Part shown: positions 32,680-40,793 of the stretch, in pieces
How the letters are laid out: the number at the start of each line of letters is the position of its first letter
Position numbering within the stretch: position 1 is the stretch's first letter
DNA from: Gammaproteobacteria bacterium
Lineage (GTDB): Bacteria > Pseudomonadota > Gammaproteobacteria > Steroidobacterales > Steroidobacteraceae
Length of the DNA: 64,000 nucleotides
Direction: 5' to 3'
Assembly: GCA_028293725.1 (NCBI GenBank)
Contig: JAQGOE010000355.1
Span: 1-64,000 of the forward strand
Notes under the pieces: model-generated
Told to the model about the DNA's origin: nothing
The model's database searches: none
What the model saw: the letters and a program-made list of their open reading frames with translations, nothing else
Position numbers and translations under genes: made by a program

Positions 32680-33522
32680 GTGACGAAGCCTCAATTTGTG
32701 GTGAGCGGGGATGACAAGGCCGCGTTTGTGCGGGATGGCGCTGTTTGTATTCGAGGCCTGTTCTCGGCTAGCGAGCTAGCGCTCGCGGCGCGCGGGATCG
32801 AGAGCAACCTCAGCGCACCGAGCGCCAGTGCGAAGGTCGCCAGCCCGGTTGACGACCCAGGCTTCTTCTTCCAGGACTACTGCAACTGGCAGCGCATCCC
32901 GGAATATGGCGATCTGATCTTCCAATCAGCGGCGGGGTCGGTGGCAGCGCAGCTGATGAACGCATCGGTCGTGCGGCTCTATCACGATCATCTGCTCGTC
33001 AAGGAACCCGGTACCCGACAGCGCACGCCCTGGCACCAGGATCAGCCGTACTACAACATCGAAGGACGGATGAGTGCGAGTATGTGGCTGCCCATGGAAC
33101 CCGTTCCGCGCGAGTCCTCTCTGGAATTTGTCGCCGGCTCGCATCGCGGCCCCTGGTTGATGCCTCGCGCGTTTCTAGATAACGAAGCGAGATGGTTTCC
33201 GGACGGCAGTCTGACAGAGCTGCCGGACATCCAGGCCAACCGCGCGAACTATCCGATCATCGGCTGGACACTCGAACCGGGTGATGCGGTCTTCTTCCAC
33301 ATGCTGGCGCTGCACGGCGCGGCTGGCGTGAGTGGCACGAATCGGCGCCGCGTGCTGTCGGTGCGCTTTATCGGCGACGATATTCGTCACGCGCCGCGGC
33401 GATGGAAGACGTCGCCGCACTTTCCCGGTCTGGAGGAGCAATTGCCACCGGGAGCCGCGCTGGATCATCCTCTCTTTCCGGTCGTTTGGAGCTATCCCGA
33501 TGGTAACGGCGGTATCAACTAG
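32680..33522 (+). CDS. phytanoyl-CoA dioxygenase family protein
   Basis: A 280-residue Fe(II)/2-oxoglutarate dioxygenase. The iron ligands are His and Asp in PWHQDQPYYN and the distal His in MLALHGAAG; the 2-oxoglutarate Arg is likely in RRRVLSVRF. The family hydroxylates acyl-CoAs, ectoine or other small molecules; the substrate is not evident. I chose GTG 32680, downstream of the promoter and operator, with GGAG ten bases before; the frame is open further upstream but runs through the promoter. Together with the GntR and MFS genes it forms an uptake and oxidation unit. Confidence 0.87.
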   Translation: MTKPQFVVSGDDKAAFVRDGAVCIRGLFSASELALAARGIESNLSAPSASAKVASPVDDPGFFFQDYCNWQRIPEYGDLIFQSAAGSVAAQLMNASVVRLYHDHLLVKEPGTRQRTPWHQDQPYYNIEGRMSASMWLPMEPVPRESSLEFVAGSHRGPWLMPRAFLDNEARWFPDGSLTELPDIQANRANYPIIGWTLEPGDAVFFHMLALHGAAGVSGTNRRRVLSVRFIGDDIRHAPRRWKTSPHFPGLEEQLPPGAALDHPLFPVVWSYPDGNGGIN

Positions 33523-33916
33523 CGCTCCGCTTTTTCGATGCTCCGTGGGCAATGCGGTGCAGATTATCCTTCGCGTGCTGCCTGGCAATGCGTGCAATCA
33601 AGGCAAAGGGGATCGGTTTCGCCAAAGGAAATCTCAAATTGCCTTTGGGACCGGCGTAGGGTGCCACCGCCTTCATCAATTCTGGTGTACCGCGGACCGG
33701 GGGAAACACTCCGATGTGCTGTTTGAATGCGGCGAAGTACACTACGACGCCATGGAGTTTGTACGCGGGCATCCGATAGCTGATGCACTCCGTAGCCTGC
33801 GGTACTGCCTTGCGCACGGTGGCACGGAGTTTGCGCAGGACGGGTTGCACGGCTCGGGGGCACTCGGCGATGTAATCGCCGACAGTTGTGATCTGCGCCT
33901 TTCGCGTGACCGTCAT
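33515..33916 (-). CDS. DUF1801 domain protein (YdhG/Fra-like)
   Basis: A 133-residue protein with the DUF1801 signature: DYIAECPRAVQPVLRKLRAT, then ECISYRMPAYKLHG and GNLRFPLAKPIP. The fold is that of the B. subtilis frataxin-like Fra/YdhG group, linked to iron handling, though most members are uncharacterised. ATG 33916 has GGAGG seven bases upstream. The coding end overlaps the dioxygenase end by 8 bases. Confidence 0.87.
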   Translation of the reverse strand: MTVTRKAQITTVGDYIAECPRAVQPVLRKLRATVRKAVPQATECISYRMPAYKLHGVVVYFAAFKQHIGVFPPVRGTPELMKAVAPYAGPKGNLRFPLAKPIPFALIARIARQHAKDNLHRIAHGASKKRSAS

Positions 33917-34020
33917 GGGGCCTGCCTCCGGTGTAGCACCAATCGACATCAAATATAGTGAATAACTGATTGAATTATCTTGAATATATTGTGCTGGCCA
34001 TCATTTAGCGGATACGACAA

Positions 34021-34446
34021 TCACTGCCCTACATAGATCGCCAACCCGCCCCCGATCTTTCGGCTTAGGCCGGCGTTGATCCCGATCCCTCCGCCAGCCG
34101 AATAGCCCCCACCGCCGGCGCTCGTGCCAATCGATCCACTCGTCTGGTCGCCAATACCCTCTAGCAGCACACCGTTGGCGCCCAGCTTGGCCGCCTCGAT
34201 TTTCAGGCGTTTGATGACGGCATCCGTCTTGGCTTGCGCGGTGAAAGAGAATGATCCCTGGCTGGAAGTATCGAGCCGCGCGATTTCCTGATAGGGACCT
34301 GGGGGCGGACGGTCATAGATCTGCACTTGGTCGGGCGATATCGGTGCCCTCGCCTTCCCGAGCATGACATGCGAGGTCGCACACGCAGCAAGCAGGAGGG
34401 CCGTCAGCGTTGCAGCTACGACGGTGATGATGGACGAATGAGTCAC
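34021..34446 (-). CDS. small lipoprotein, DUF4156-like
   Basis: A 141-residue lipoprotein: signal peptide with lipobox LLLAAC, mature part with DRPPPGPYQEIARLDTSS and a helix AVIKRLKIEAAKLGANGVLL, the layout of RcsF-like/DUF4156 lipoproteins, then a Gly-rich tail (GTSAGGGGYSAGGGIGINAG). Its function is unknown; location is probably the outer-membrane inner leaflet. Confidence 0.75.
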   Translation of the reverse strand: MTHSSIITVVAATLTALLLAACATSHVMLGKARAPISPDQVQIYDRPPPGPYQEIARLDTSSQGSFSFTAQAKTDAVIKRLKIEAAKLGANGVLLEGIGDQTSGSIGTSAGGGGYSAGGGIGINAGLSRKIGGGLAIYVGQ

Positions 34447-34584
34447 GGCAAATTCCCCTCAGCTTTTTAAAAGCTGTGTCGATTTCTAACGCTCGAAACA
34501 TCGAAGAGTTCATCTCTCGGCCACGCGAGTATTAAGCCTGTCGCCCATCACTCTCAAGCCGGTAGCCGAGCGAAGCGACGCCCC

Positions 34585-35106
34585 TCATCTGAAATGATAT
34601 TCAAGTGTAGCGGAGAACTGCCAAAACTGGTTCTGCGACGTCGAATTGAAGTACTCGGCACTCACTCCGAATCCAACGTGCTGCCCAAGGGCGAAGCGTG
34701 GACCGACACCCAGCGTGTAGCCCAGACCGCTATCCGAACGGTGCAGCTTGTCGACTCCACTCACGTACACATCCGATGTGGTGAGCCAACAGTATGGCCC
34801 CGCACGCAGGTCCAGATCGATGGCGTGCGCCAGGGGCCAACGGTAGCGCGGCTCCAGTGCTACGATATCGCCACTGCCGCGCACGATATGCGCGGTGTCA
34901 GCCAGTAGTGGGCCCAGACTCGCAGGTGGAACGCCTTCGAGGACTGCACGGGTGCGACCCACGTAGGTGCCGGCGATCTCCACGGCGAAGTCGTTGCCCA
35001 GTTCGTAGCCGAGGTACAGCGTACCGCCGGCTGTGCCCCGCTCCGCACCCGCAGCGGTTATCTGATAGCCATCGGCCCGCAGGTCGTTGGTAAGCTTAAA
35101 CCGATG
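34585..35106 (-). pseudogene. 5'-truncated outer-membrane beta-barrel protein gene
   Basis: The frame reads as an OmpW/OprG-like small barrel (GTLYLGYELGNDFAVEIAGT, later GLGYTLGVGPRFALGQHVG, and a C-terminal strand ending FSATLEYHFR) but has no ATG and no signal peptide. It begins directly after the TAG stop of the ion-channel gene and is in the same frame as that gene. A GTG at 34983 would give 132 residues lacking export signals. It therefore looks like a barrel gene whose 5' end was lost by deletion. Aromatic C-terminus is replaced by Arg, also unusual. Confidence 0.6.
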
Positions 35107-35562
35107 CTAATTCACTCCCCGGCCCTCCGTCGGCCAGACCCGCTGGAGCATGCCGTATAAGAAGGCAGTCGTCAGTCCGAATAGCAGCATGCCATTCAGC
35201 GCTTCCACGGCACCCATCAACTCCCAATGGGGGGCCAAATTCAGGTTGCTGTGACCGTAGGTGGTGATCGCATTCAGGGAATAGAGCAACGCAGATTTCC
35301 CATCGGGCACTGCTCCCACCACCCGGTAAATACCGGCCCAGATGCCAGCTTCCAGCGCATGCAACAGCGTCGCCAAAAGGGTCGTCACTCCCATTACGAT
35401 CACGAACAATACATTGAAGTTGGGATGATCCTTTACCAGGTGGATGGTCTGGAGAACTCTCCTGTTGATAAACCCCAAGCCGACGACGTGAAGGATCACA
35501 GTGATTACCACGAGCGGCAGACTCCAGGCCCAATTTCCATCCCAGCTCAGCGCACTATTCAT
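35107..35562 (-). CDS. two-pore-helix ion-channel-like membrane protein
   Basis: A 151-residue protein with three to four hydrophobic segments. ALLYSLNAITTYGHSNLNL resembles the pore loop (TxGYG-like TYGHSN) of bacterial two-TM potassium channels, flanked by helices HALEAGIWAGIYRVVG and EALNGMLLFGLTTAFLYGML. The proteins are widespread in proteobacteria as ion channel family hypotheticals. GAGGAG precedes the ATG. Ion selectivity is unknown. Confidence 0.75.
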   Translation of the reverse strand: MNSALSWDGNWAWSLPLVVITVILHVVGLGFINRRVLQTIHLVKDHPNFNVLFVIVMGVTTLLATLLHALEAGIWAGIYRVVGAVPDGKSALLYSLNAITTYGHSNLNLAPHWELMGAVEALNGMLLFGLTTAFLYGMLQRVWPTEGRGVN

Positions 35563-35654
35563 GTTGCGAACTCCTCACGGACGCTTTGCTCGCAAGTTGA
35601 CGAGCCGGCGAGGGAGATGGCGGCGCCCGGGCACCGCCAGGAAACGAAATGGGT

Positions 35655-36263
35655 TCAGCATATCGGCGTTGCACCGTTCGAGCTCGCCTCGATCGCGGCT
35701 CCCAACGCGCGGGACAGCTTCAGGACTGCAGCCTGCGCGGCTGCCACCACCCCGCTGACCGTACTCGCCGACGTCTCCTTAAATTCGGCTTGGCAGCTCA
35801 ACAATGCGCTCGCGGCCTCATGCCCCGGATTCGACAGCGCCCAGTCGACCGCCAACGTAATGGATGAGCCTTCCGCGACGTCGAATTTTCTAACCGTAAG
35901 GTCGATTCTCGGCACAGGCGCATCGTTATGTCGCGCGCTATCCAACACGATGATCCCGTATTGGTGCCGTAAAGCATCGACCAAAGCACCGCGCAACTCG
36001 TCGCCGAGCGGCGCAACCCAACGACCGCCCTCCTCTACCCGCAATCGCGTGTCGTCGGTCCGGATCAGTATCTGCGTCGTATCGATGCCCGCGGGCAAGC
36101 TCCGTAACACCAGGATGGCCTTGATCGCCGGCCGCCCGCTTGCGGCTGTCGTACCGCCGCGATCCCCCGGAGTCAGCGTGTAGTAGGTAATGGGCACGGA
36201 TTGGCAACCACACATCGCGAAAATCGCCAGCATTACGCCAAGCAAAGCAAGAAACCGCATCAT
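35655..36263 (-). CDS. pqiC: PqiC lipoprotein
   Basis: A 202-residue lipoprotein of the ABC-type transport auxiliary (PqiC/YmbA) family. The lipobox is AMCGC, followed by YYTLTPG, the family signature. PqiC sits in the outer membrane and docks the PqiB MCE tunnel, completing a lipid-transfer path across the periplasm. It overlaps pqiB by four bases, so it is translated with it. Confidence 0.9.
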   Translation of the reverse strand: MMRFLALLGVMLAIFAMCGCQSVPITYYTLTPGDRGGTTAASGRPAIKAILVLRSLPAGIDTTQILIRTDDTRLRVEEGGRWVAPLGDELRGALVDALRHQYGIIVLDSARHNDAPVPRIDLTVRKFDVAEGSSITLAVDWALSNPGHEAASALLSCQAEFKETSASTVSGVVAAAQAAVLKLSRALGAAIEASSNGATPIC

Positions 36264-37927
36264 TCACTCCCGCTCGAGGGTCCGTTGGAAACACCGGCGG
36301 CGGGTTGTGTCGCGCGCTTCTGCACCGGCGCCGCGCGACGCCCCCTGATGAGCGACTCCGGGTGAGCGCTAAGCATATCGGTCAGAACCCGTATGGATCG
36401 CGCCGACTGCGTCAGCTCCCGCAACAGGTCATTCAGATTCATTTGCAGCGAGGCGTCCGGATCGAGCGCGCCGCCCGCCCCCTGCAACACCTTGCGCGAG
36501 TCCGCCAGGGTGTCCGACAGGCCTGGCAAGGTTTTCGTGTTGAGCAGCTCCAAGGTGGTGCCCAGCTCACCGACATCCTGGTCGAGCCGCTTACCGATGG
36601 AGTCCAGGGGCAACTTGTCGAGTTTTGCCACGAAGTCCCCGACATCATTCTGAAGTTTGTCCACCGAACCGGGCGCCGTGGGGATCAGGAGCGGACGCGC
36701 CGCCGTATCGAAAGTGGCCGCGGGCGGCGATTTCACGAAGTCCAGCGCAATGTACAACTGCCCGGTGAGAAGACTCCCCGAGCGTGCCTGCGCACGCAGG
36801 CCGGCATGCACCAGCGAGCCGATGAACGTCGCGATCTTGGCGTCCTCCTCGTCGTGGGCAGGGAATTTGTCCAACACACTGCCGAGCCGGTGCGGATACG
36901 TCACCACATCGACCACCAGGCTGAACTTCTGCGTGGGCGGATCGAAGTCCACAGCAACCTTCACCACGTTGCCGATACTCACGCCGTAAAATTCAACTGG
37001 CGCACCGATCGCCAGTCCACGTAAAGGCGAATCGAATCGCATCCGCATGCGAAGCGGGGGGCCGTCGGGATCGGCCATCGCGCTCGTGCGATCCCCTGTC
37101 AGATAGAACGTGCTGTCGGCGGCGGCGGGCGGGGTCACTTCCGCCGCTGGAGGATCGTCAAAAGCGATCCCACCGGCCACGATCGTCGCCAGCGCTTGTG
37201 TTTCGACTTTCAGGCCCGCCGCCGTGAGGGAGAGATCGACGCCGCTGGCATTCCAGAAGCGCGTCGTCGGATGCACGAACCGGTCGTAAGGCGCATCAAT
37301 GAAGATCCGGACGTCCAAGCTCCTGTCAGGGTTCATCTGGTACGAGATCAGCCGGCCGGTTTTGAGATGATGAAAGTAAATCGGTGCTCCCACATACAGA
37401 GAGCCGATATCGGCGGCTTTGAGCTCGAAGCGCGTGCCAGCCGAGCCCCGGGTGACCATCGGCGCGTCGACCATTGCCTTGAAATGGGTCTGCGCATCGC
37501 CTGTCGAGCCCGGATCCATAGCGATATAGACGCCCGACAGCAGCGTCTCGATCCCGGAAATGCCCGCGGCTCCGATCTGCGGCCGGACGATCCAGAAGCG
37601 CGTGTCATCTTTCAACAGATCGCGCGCGTCCCGCGTGAAATCCACCGTAGCGACGACCCCTGAGCGGTCCTTGCTCAAGGAAACCGCAGACACCGTGCCA
37701 ACCACCACATCCTTGTAGCTGACGTGGGTCTTGCCCGCCGTGAGGCCCTGGGCATTGTTGAATTCGATCCAGACCCGGGGACCGCTCGAGCGCCACGATT
37801 GCACCAACATGGCGATGCCAATCAGCGAGGCGGCGATCGGGATCAGCCACACCAGCGGAAATCGGCGCCGCCGCACGATCTCGGGCTCGGGGGGCGACTG
37901 CGGGGTTGTCGTTGTATCGTCAGCCAC
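36260..37927 (-). CDS. pqiB: PqiB, three-MCE-domain lipid-transfer protein
   Basis: A 555-residue inner-membrane-anchored periplasmic protein. N-terminal helix FPLVWLIPIAASLIGIAMLV, then three MCE domains (starting near GPRVWIEFNNAQGLTAGKTH, MVTRGSAGTRFELKAADIG and PPLRMRMRFDSPLRGLAIG) and a long helical C-terminus forming a needle. Length fits E. coli PqiB (546). MCE proteins move phospholipid between membranes. Coupled to pqiA upstream (8-base overlap) and pqiC downstream. Confidence 0.95.
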   Translation of the reverse strand: MADDTTTTPQSPPEPEIVRRRRFPLVWLIPIAASLIGIAMLVQSWRSSGPRVWIEFNNAQGLTAGKTHVSYKDVVVGTVSAVSLSKDRSGVVATVDFTRDARDLLKDDTRFWIVRPQIGAAGISGIETLLSGVYIAMDPGSTGDAQTHFKAMVDAPMVTRGSAGTRFELKAADIGSLYVGAPIYFHHLKTGRLISYQMNPDRSLDVRIFIDAPYDRFVHPTTRFWNASGVDLSLTAAGLKVETQALATIVAGGIAFDDPPAAEVTPPAAADSTFYLTGDRTSAMADPDGPPLRMRMRFDSPLRGLAIGAPVEFYGVSIGNVVKVAVDFDPPTQKFSLVVDVVTYPHRLGSVLDKFPAHDEEDAKIATFIGSLVHAGLRAQARSGSLLTGQLYIALDFVKSPPAATFDTAARPLLIPTAPGSVDKLQNDVGDFVAKLDKLPLDSIGKRLDQDVGELGTTLELLNTKTLPGLSDTLADSRKVLQGAGGALDPDASLQMNLNDLLRELTQSARSIRVLTDMLSAHPESLIRGRRAAPVQKRATQPAAGVSNGPSSGSE

Positions 37928-39173
37928 GCTGCACCTGCCGCTTCCAGGCGAGCCGCGAGTCGAAACTCATTGCCGCCAGCATAGTGAGAACCACCACCGC
38001 GCCGAAAAATACGATTCCCGGCCGCGGCTCCGCGACCCCCAGGGCCCGGAACTGGATCAGCGCAGTGACCAGCGCCACGACCAGGACATCCAACATCGAC
38101 CAGTAGCCGATGTGCTCCACCAGCTTGAGCAGCCGGGTCTTCCCGACACGGGAGCCGATGGGAAACTTCTGATCCAACAACAACAAGCCGATGGCCAGGA
38201 ATTTCGTGCACGGCACTGCCACACTGGCGGTGAATATCAGCACGGCGATATCCCAGGAGCCCGAGCGCCAGAACTCCACCACGCCCTCCAGGATCGTGCT
38301 CTCCGCCTCGCTGCCCAGAAGGCGTGTATGCATGACCGGGAGCACGTTGGCCGGTATGTAAAACACGAGCGCAGCAAGCAGAAGTGCCCACGTGCGCACG
38401 ACCGAATCGGGCTTACGCGCGCGAACAGTGGATCCGCAGCGAGCGCATGCGATTTCAGCGCCGCCTTTGGCGGCAGTCCCTGCACAAACCAACCCACACA
38501 GGTCACACGCCACCAGGTGAGCGGATGAGGCGGCCCGCGCGGCCTCGAGCCGCAACCGGTTGCGAGCCTCATACAAAGGCCACAAGTCCCCGGCGCTGCG
38601 ATTGGTGATGACGGCCATCAGCGGTGCCAACACCACGGTGGCGCCGATCCCGATGCCTGCGACGACATGCAGAAAGCCGGACAGCTTGACCAGCGCCACC
38701 AGGATGGCCAGCAGACATACCTCGATCATCCCCCAGGGCTTGCTGGCCCGCAGCAGTCGCATGGCAGGCACGAAGTAGGGACAACTCCGCCCGGCCACTG
38801 CGAAACTCAGTATCCAAAGCAACGTGACGACTTGCAAGGCCGGGATACCAATGGCAATCATCCCCGCGGCGATCGCGACCAGTACGCCAGGGCCGGTTCC
38901 CAAAGCGACGACGGCCTGCCACACGGTCGCCTCGCTCTCCAGTCCTCCCAGGCTGATGATCGCGACCGGAAATACGTTGGCGAAGATCATCAGAATGGCG
39001 GCGGTCAGGGTCAGAGCCAGCCAGGTTGTAATGGAGAAACGGCGACCCCGCTCGAGTGTGCTGCCACAGCGCCGACAGCGAGCCGACTCGGTGGACGACA
39101 GAGGTCGCCGCGTGTAGGTCTGGTCACAACCCGCGCACAGCGTCAGATCAGGATAAGAAACGGTACTCATCAT
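37920..39173 (-). CDS. pqiA: PqiA integral membrane protein
   Basis: A 417-residue inner-membrane protein with two PqiA domains, each four helices, each preceded by a zinc-ribbon: CAGC/CRRC at the N-terminus and CDLC/CARC in the middle. PqiA cooperates with PqiB in intermembrane lipid transport and is induced by paraquat via SoxRS in E. coli. Here its start overlaps the stop of the upstream regulator by four bases (ATGA), which fixes the start and suggests dedicated control. Confidence 0.94.
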   Translation of the reverse strand: MMSTVSYPDLTLCAGCDQTYTRRPLSSTESARCRRCGSTLERGRRFSITTWLALTLTAAILMIFANVFPVAIISLGGLESEATVWQAVVALGTGPGVLVAIAAGMIAIGIPALQVVTLLWILSFAVAGRSCPYFVPAMRLLRASKPWGMIEVCLLAILVALVKLSGFLHVVAGIGIGATVVLAPLMAVITNRSAGDLWPLYEARNRLRLEAARAASSAHLVACDLCGLVCAGTAAKGGAEIACARCGSTVRARKPDSVVRTWALLLAALVFYIPANVLPVMHTRLLGSEAESTILEGVVEFWRSGSWDIAVLIFTASVAVPCTKFLAIGLLLLDQKFPIGSRVGKTRLLKLVEHIGYWSMLDVLVVALVTALIQFRALGVAEPRPGIVFFGAVVVLTMLAAMSFDSRLAWKRQVQRG

Positions 39174-40498
39174 GATGCTGTCCGGTTTGGGCAAGGGCGG
39201 CAGACCTCACCCTGGTCGGGATCGGGAAGGGTCTGCTGCCGCAGCCTCACGGCGATGTGCAGCTCCGCGATCCAACTCGGCTCGTCCAGCTTGGCCCCCA
39301 GCAGGGTCTCGATCCGCTCGAGACGGTGATTCAAGGTGTTGGGATGGATCCCGAGCGCATCCGCCGTGATTTTGCGACGCTGCAGTTGATCGAAATAGGT
39401 CTGCAGGGTCGACAACAGTTCCGGCTCCTCCGCGAGTCGTTCCAGCAGAGAATTCAGATACCGCAGCACATTATCGGTGCGCCGGACGCTTTCGTTGACC
39501 ACGATGTCGGAATACAAATGAACCCTTCTCTTGCCCGGCGCGGGCGAGCCAAATTCCAACGCCTTGCAGGCCTCATCGACGGACAGCGCCCACCCGGAGG
39601 GACCCTGGTTCAGCAGGCCGATACCGACCGCCAGGATTTCACTCGTCGCCTTGACGAGCGCGACCGCACAATCGGCGAAGCGGCGGTCGCCCGCCACCAG
39701 CGTGTCGCCCCGTATGCAGGGAACCCACACAATGAGCCGGCCCCGATGGACCACGCGCACCAGGTCCTCGTACGTATTCTTGAAGTGCCGGGACACGCAT
39801 AGGGCGAGCCGGTCATACTCGCTTTCGAGCTTGGAGGGCAGCACCTTGATCTGTTTCGTTTCGATCGCCAGGGCGATGCGTGGCAGGGTGGGATCGATCC
39901 CCAGGGATTCGGCGCACTTGTGGAAACTCTCGACGTCCTCGGGATTGCGGAAGACCAGGCTGCACAACTCGAAGCGCAGCGAATCCCGCCACCGCGCCCG
40001 TTGATACTGCTCATCGAGATAGGCCTGTGCGATCGTCTGCGACATCAGATCGAAGGATTCCAGCAGGTAGCGTGAGACTTCAAACAGCAACTGGTCGCGT
40101 GACTCCCCATCTTTTTCAGCGACCGTGAGCAGCGCGCTCCAGGCTTCGAGACCGCCTAAACGAAAGGCGCGCAGCACGGAAGATAGCGCAATTCCCTGAT
40201 GAACGCGGCGGCGGCCGGCGTTTGCCAGCGACTCCATCTCTTCCGACGACGGTGGGTTGCAGTTGACCAGTGTATCGAACCACAGCCGCGAACAGCATTG
40301 CAGAAACTGCAGAATGTCCTCGCGCACCGACAACGGCAAATTGGCGTAACTCTCCTCCAATTCCAACAGCCGTGCGTACGTACGACTCACGACCCCGGAC
40401 GGGTCTTCGGCCAACGCCGCGACATGCTCCCGAAGTGAGCCTCTGACCTTGGGAATGTTCAAGGACACGGTACGCGCAACTCCTCTGGAACCGGTCAA
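39170..40498 (-). CDS. PucR/CdaR-type transcriptional regulator
   Basis: A 442-residue protein: N-terminal helical sensory region (about 15-165, with RRVHQGIALSSVLRAFRLG, as in the RsbT co-antagonist-like domain of these regulators), a GGDEF-like middle domain (about 175-320) and a C-terminal PucR helix-turn-helix (about 375-430, KITADALGIHPNTLNHRLERI). Such regulators respond to metabolites and activate operons. It is translationally coupled to pqiA, an association I do not know from characterised pqi operons, where control is by SoxS. Confidence 0.87.
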   Translation of the reverse strand: MTGSRGVARTVSLNIPKVRGSLREHVAALAEDPSGVVSRTYARLLELEESYANLPLSVREDILQFLQCCSRLWFDTLVNCNPPSSEEMESLANAGRRRVHQGIALSSVLRAFRLGGLEAWSALLTVAEKDGESRDQLLFEVSRYLLESFDLMSQTIAQAYLDEQYQRARWRDSLRFELCSLVFRNPEDVESFHKCAESLGIDPTLPRIALAIETKQIKVLPSKLESEYDRLALCVSRHFKNTYEDLVRVVHRGRLIVWVPCIRGDTLVAGDRRFADCAVALVKATSEILAVGIGLLNQGPSGWALSVDEACKALEFGSPAPGKRRVHLYSDIVVNESVRRTDNVLRYLNSLLERLAEEPELLSTLQTYFDQLQRRKITADALGIHPNTLNHRLERIETLLGAKLDEPSWIAELHIAVRLRQQTLPDPDQGEVCRPCPNRTAS

Positions 40499-40547
40499 AA
40501 GAGTCTATCTGTTGATTCAATCTGTGTGTACCGCAACATCGATCGGC

Positions 40548-40777
40548 CCAGCGCAGCGTCGCCGGGGTGCCGTGCATCGCGAGGCTGTTGTTGACGGCTT
40601 CGATCGAGAAGCGCACGGTCAGCGGGGCATTGGCTGCGATCTTTCGCAGGATCTGCGGGGCGCGCTCCAGCAATTTCTCCGCAACCACGATCTCGCTCAC
40701 CAGGCCTTGGGCCGATTGACGGTCAGGGACGCGAGCGTATCCTTCTTCTCGACAGAAATGTTGTCGAAAGCAGACAT
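40548..40777 (-). pseudogene. enoyl-CoA hydratase remnant with internal deletion
   Basis: The gene keeps its ribosome site (GGAG) and ATG at 40777 and reads MSAFDNISVEKKDTL then LTVNRPKA, the normal N-terminus of a crotonase, but hits a stop two codons later. In the next frame the sequence continues GLVSEIVVAEKLLERA and KIAANAPLTVRFSIEAVNN, the normal C-terminal part. About 170 central residues, including the oxyanion-hole glycines and catalytic residues, are missing; the joint lies in a GGCCTG that both sides could share. It is dead as an enzyme. It sits between NDH-2 and the pqi regulator on the same strand. Confidence 0.75.
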
Positions 40778-40793
40778 TTACAAAAACTCCGTA

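Noticed and set aside
35227..36183. Long plus-strand open frame opposite pqiC and the ion-channel gene
   Set aside because: Antisense shadow of well-recognised genes, no domain of its own.
37731..38528. Plus-strand open frame opposite pqiA/pqiB
   Set aside because: Translation is His/Arg/Gln-rich and typical of a GC-rich antisense shadow.
40500..40530. TTGATTCAAT as an FNR/FixK box before the pqi regulator
   Set aside because: The spacing does not fit TTGAT-N4-ATCAA; two arms overlap. No good FNR-type box was found in the window.
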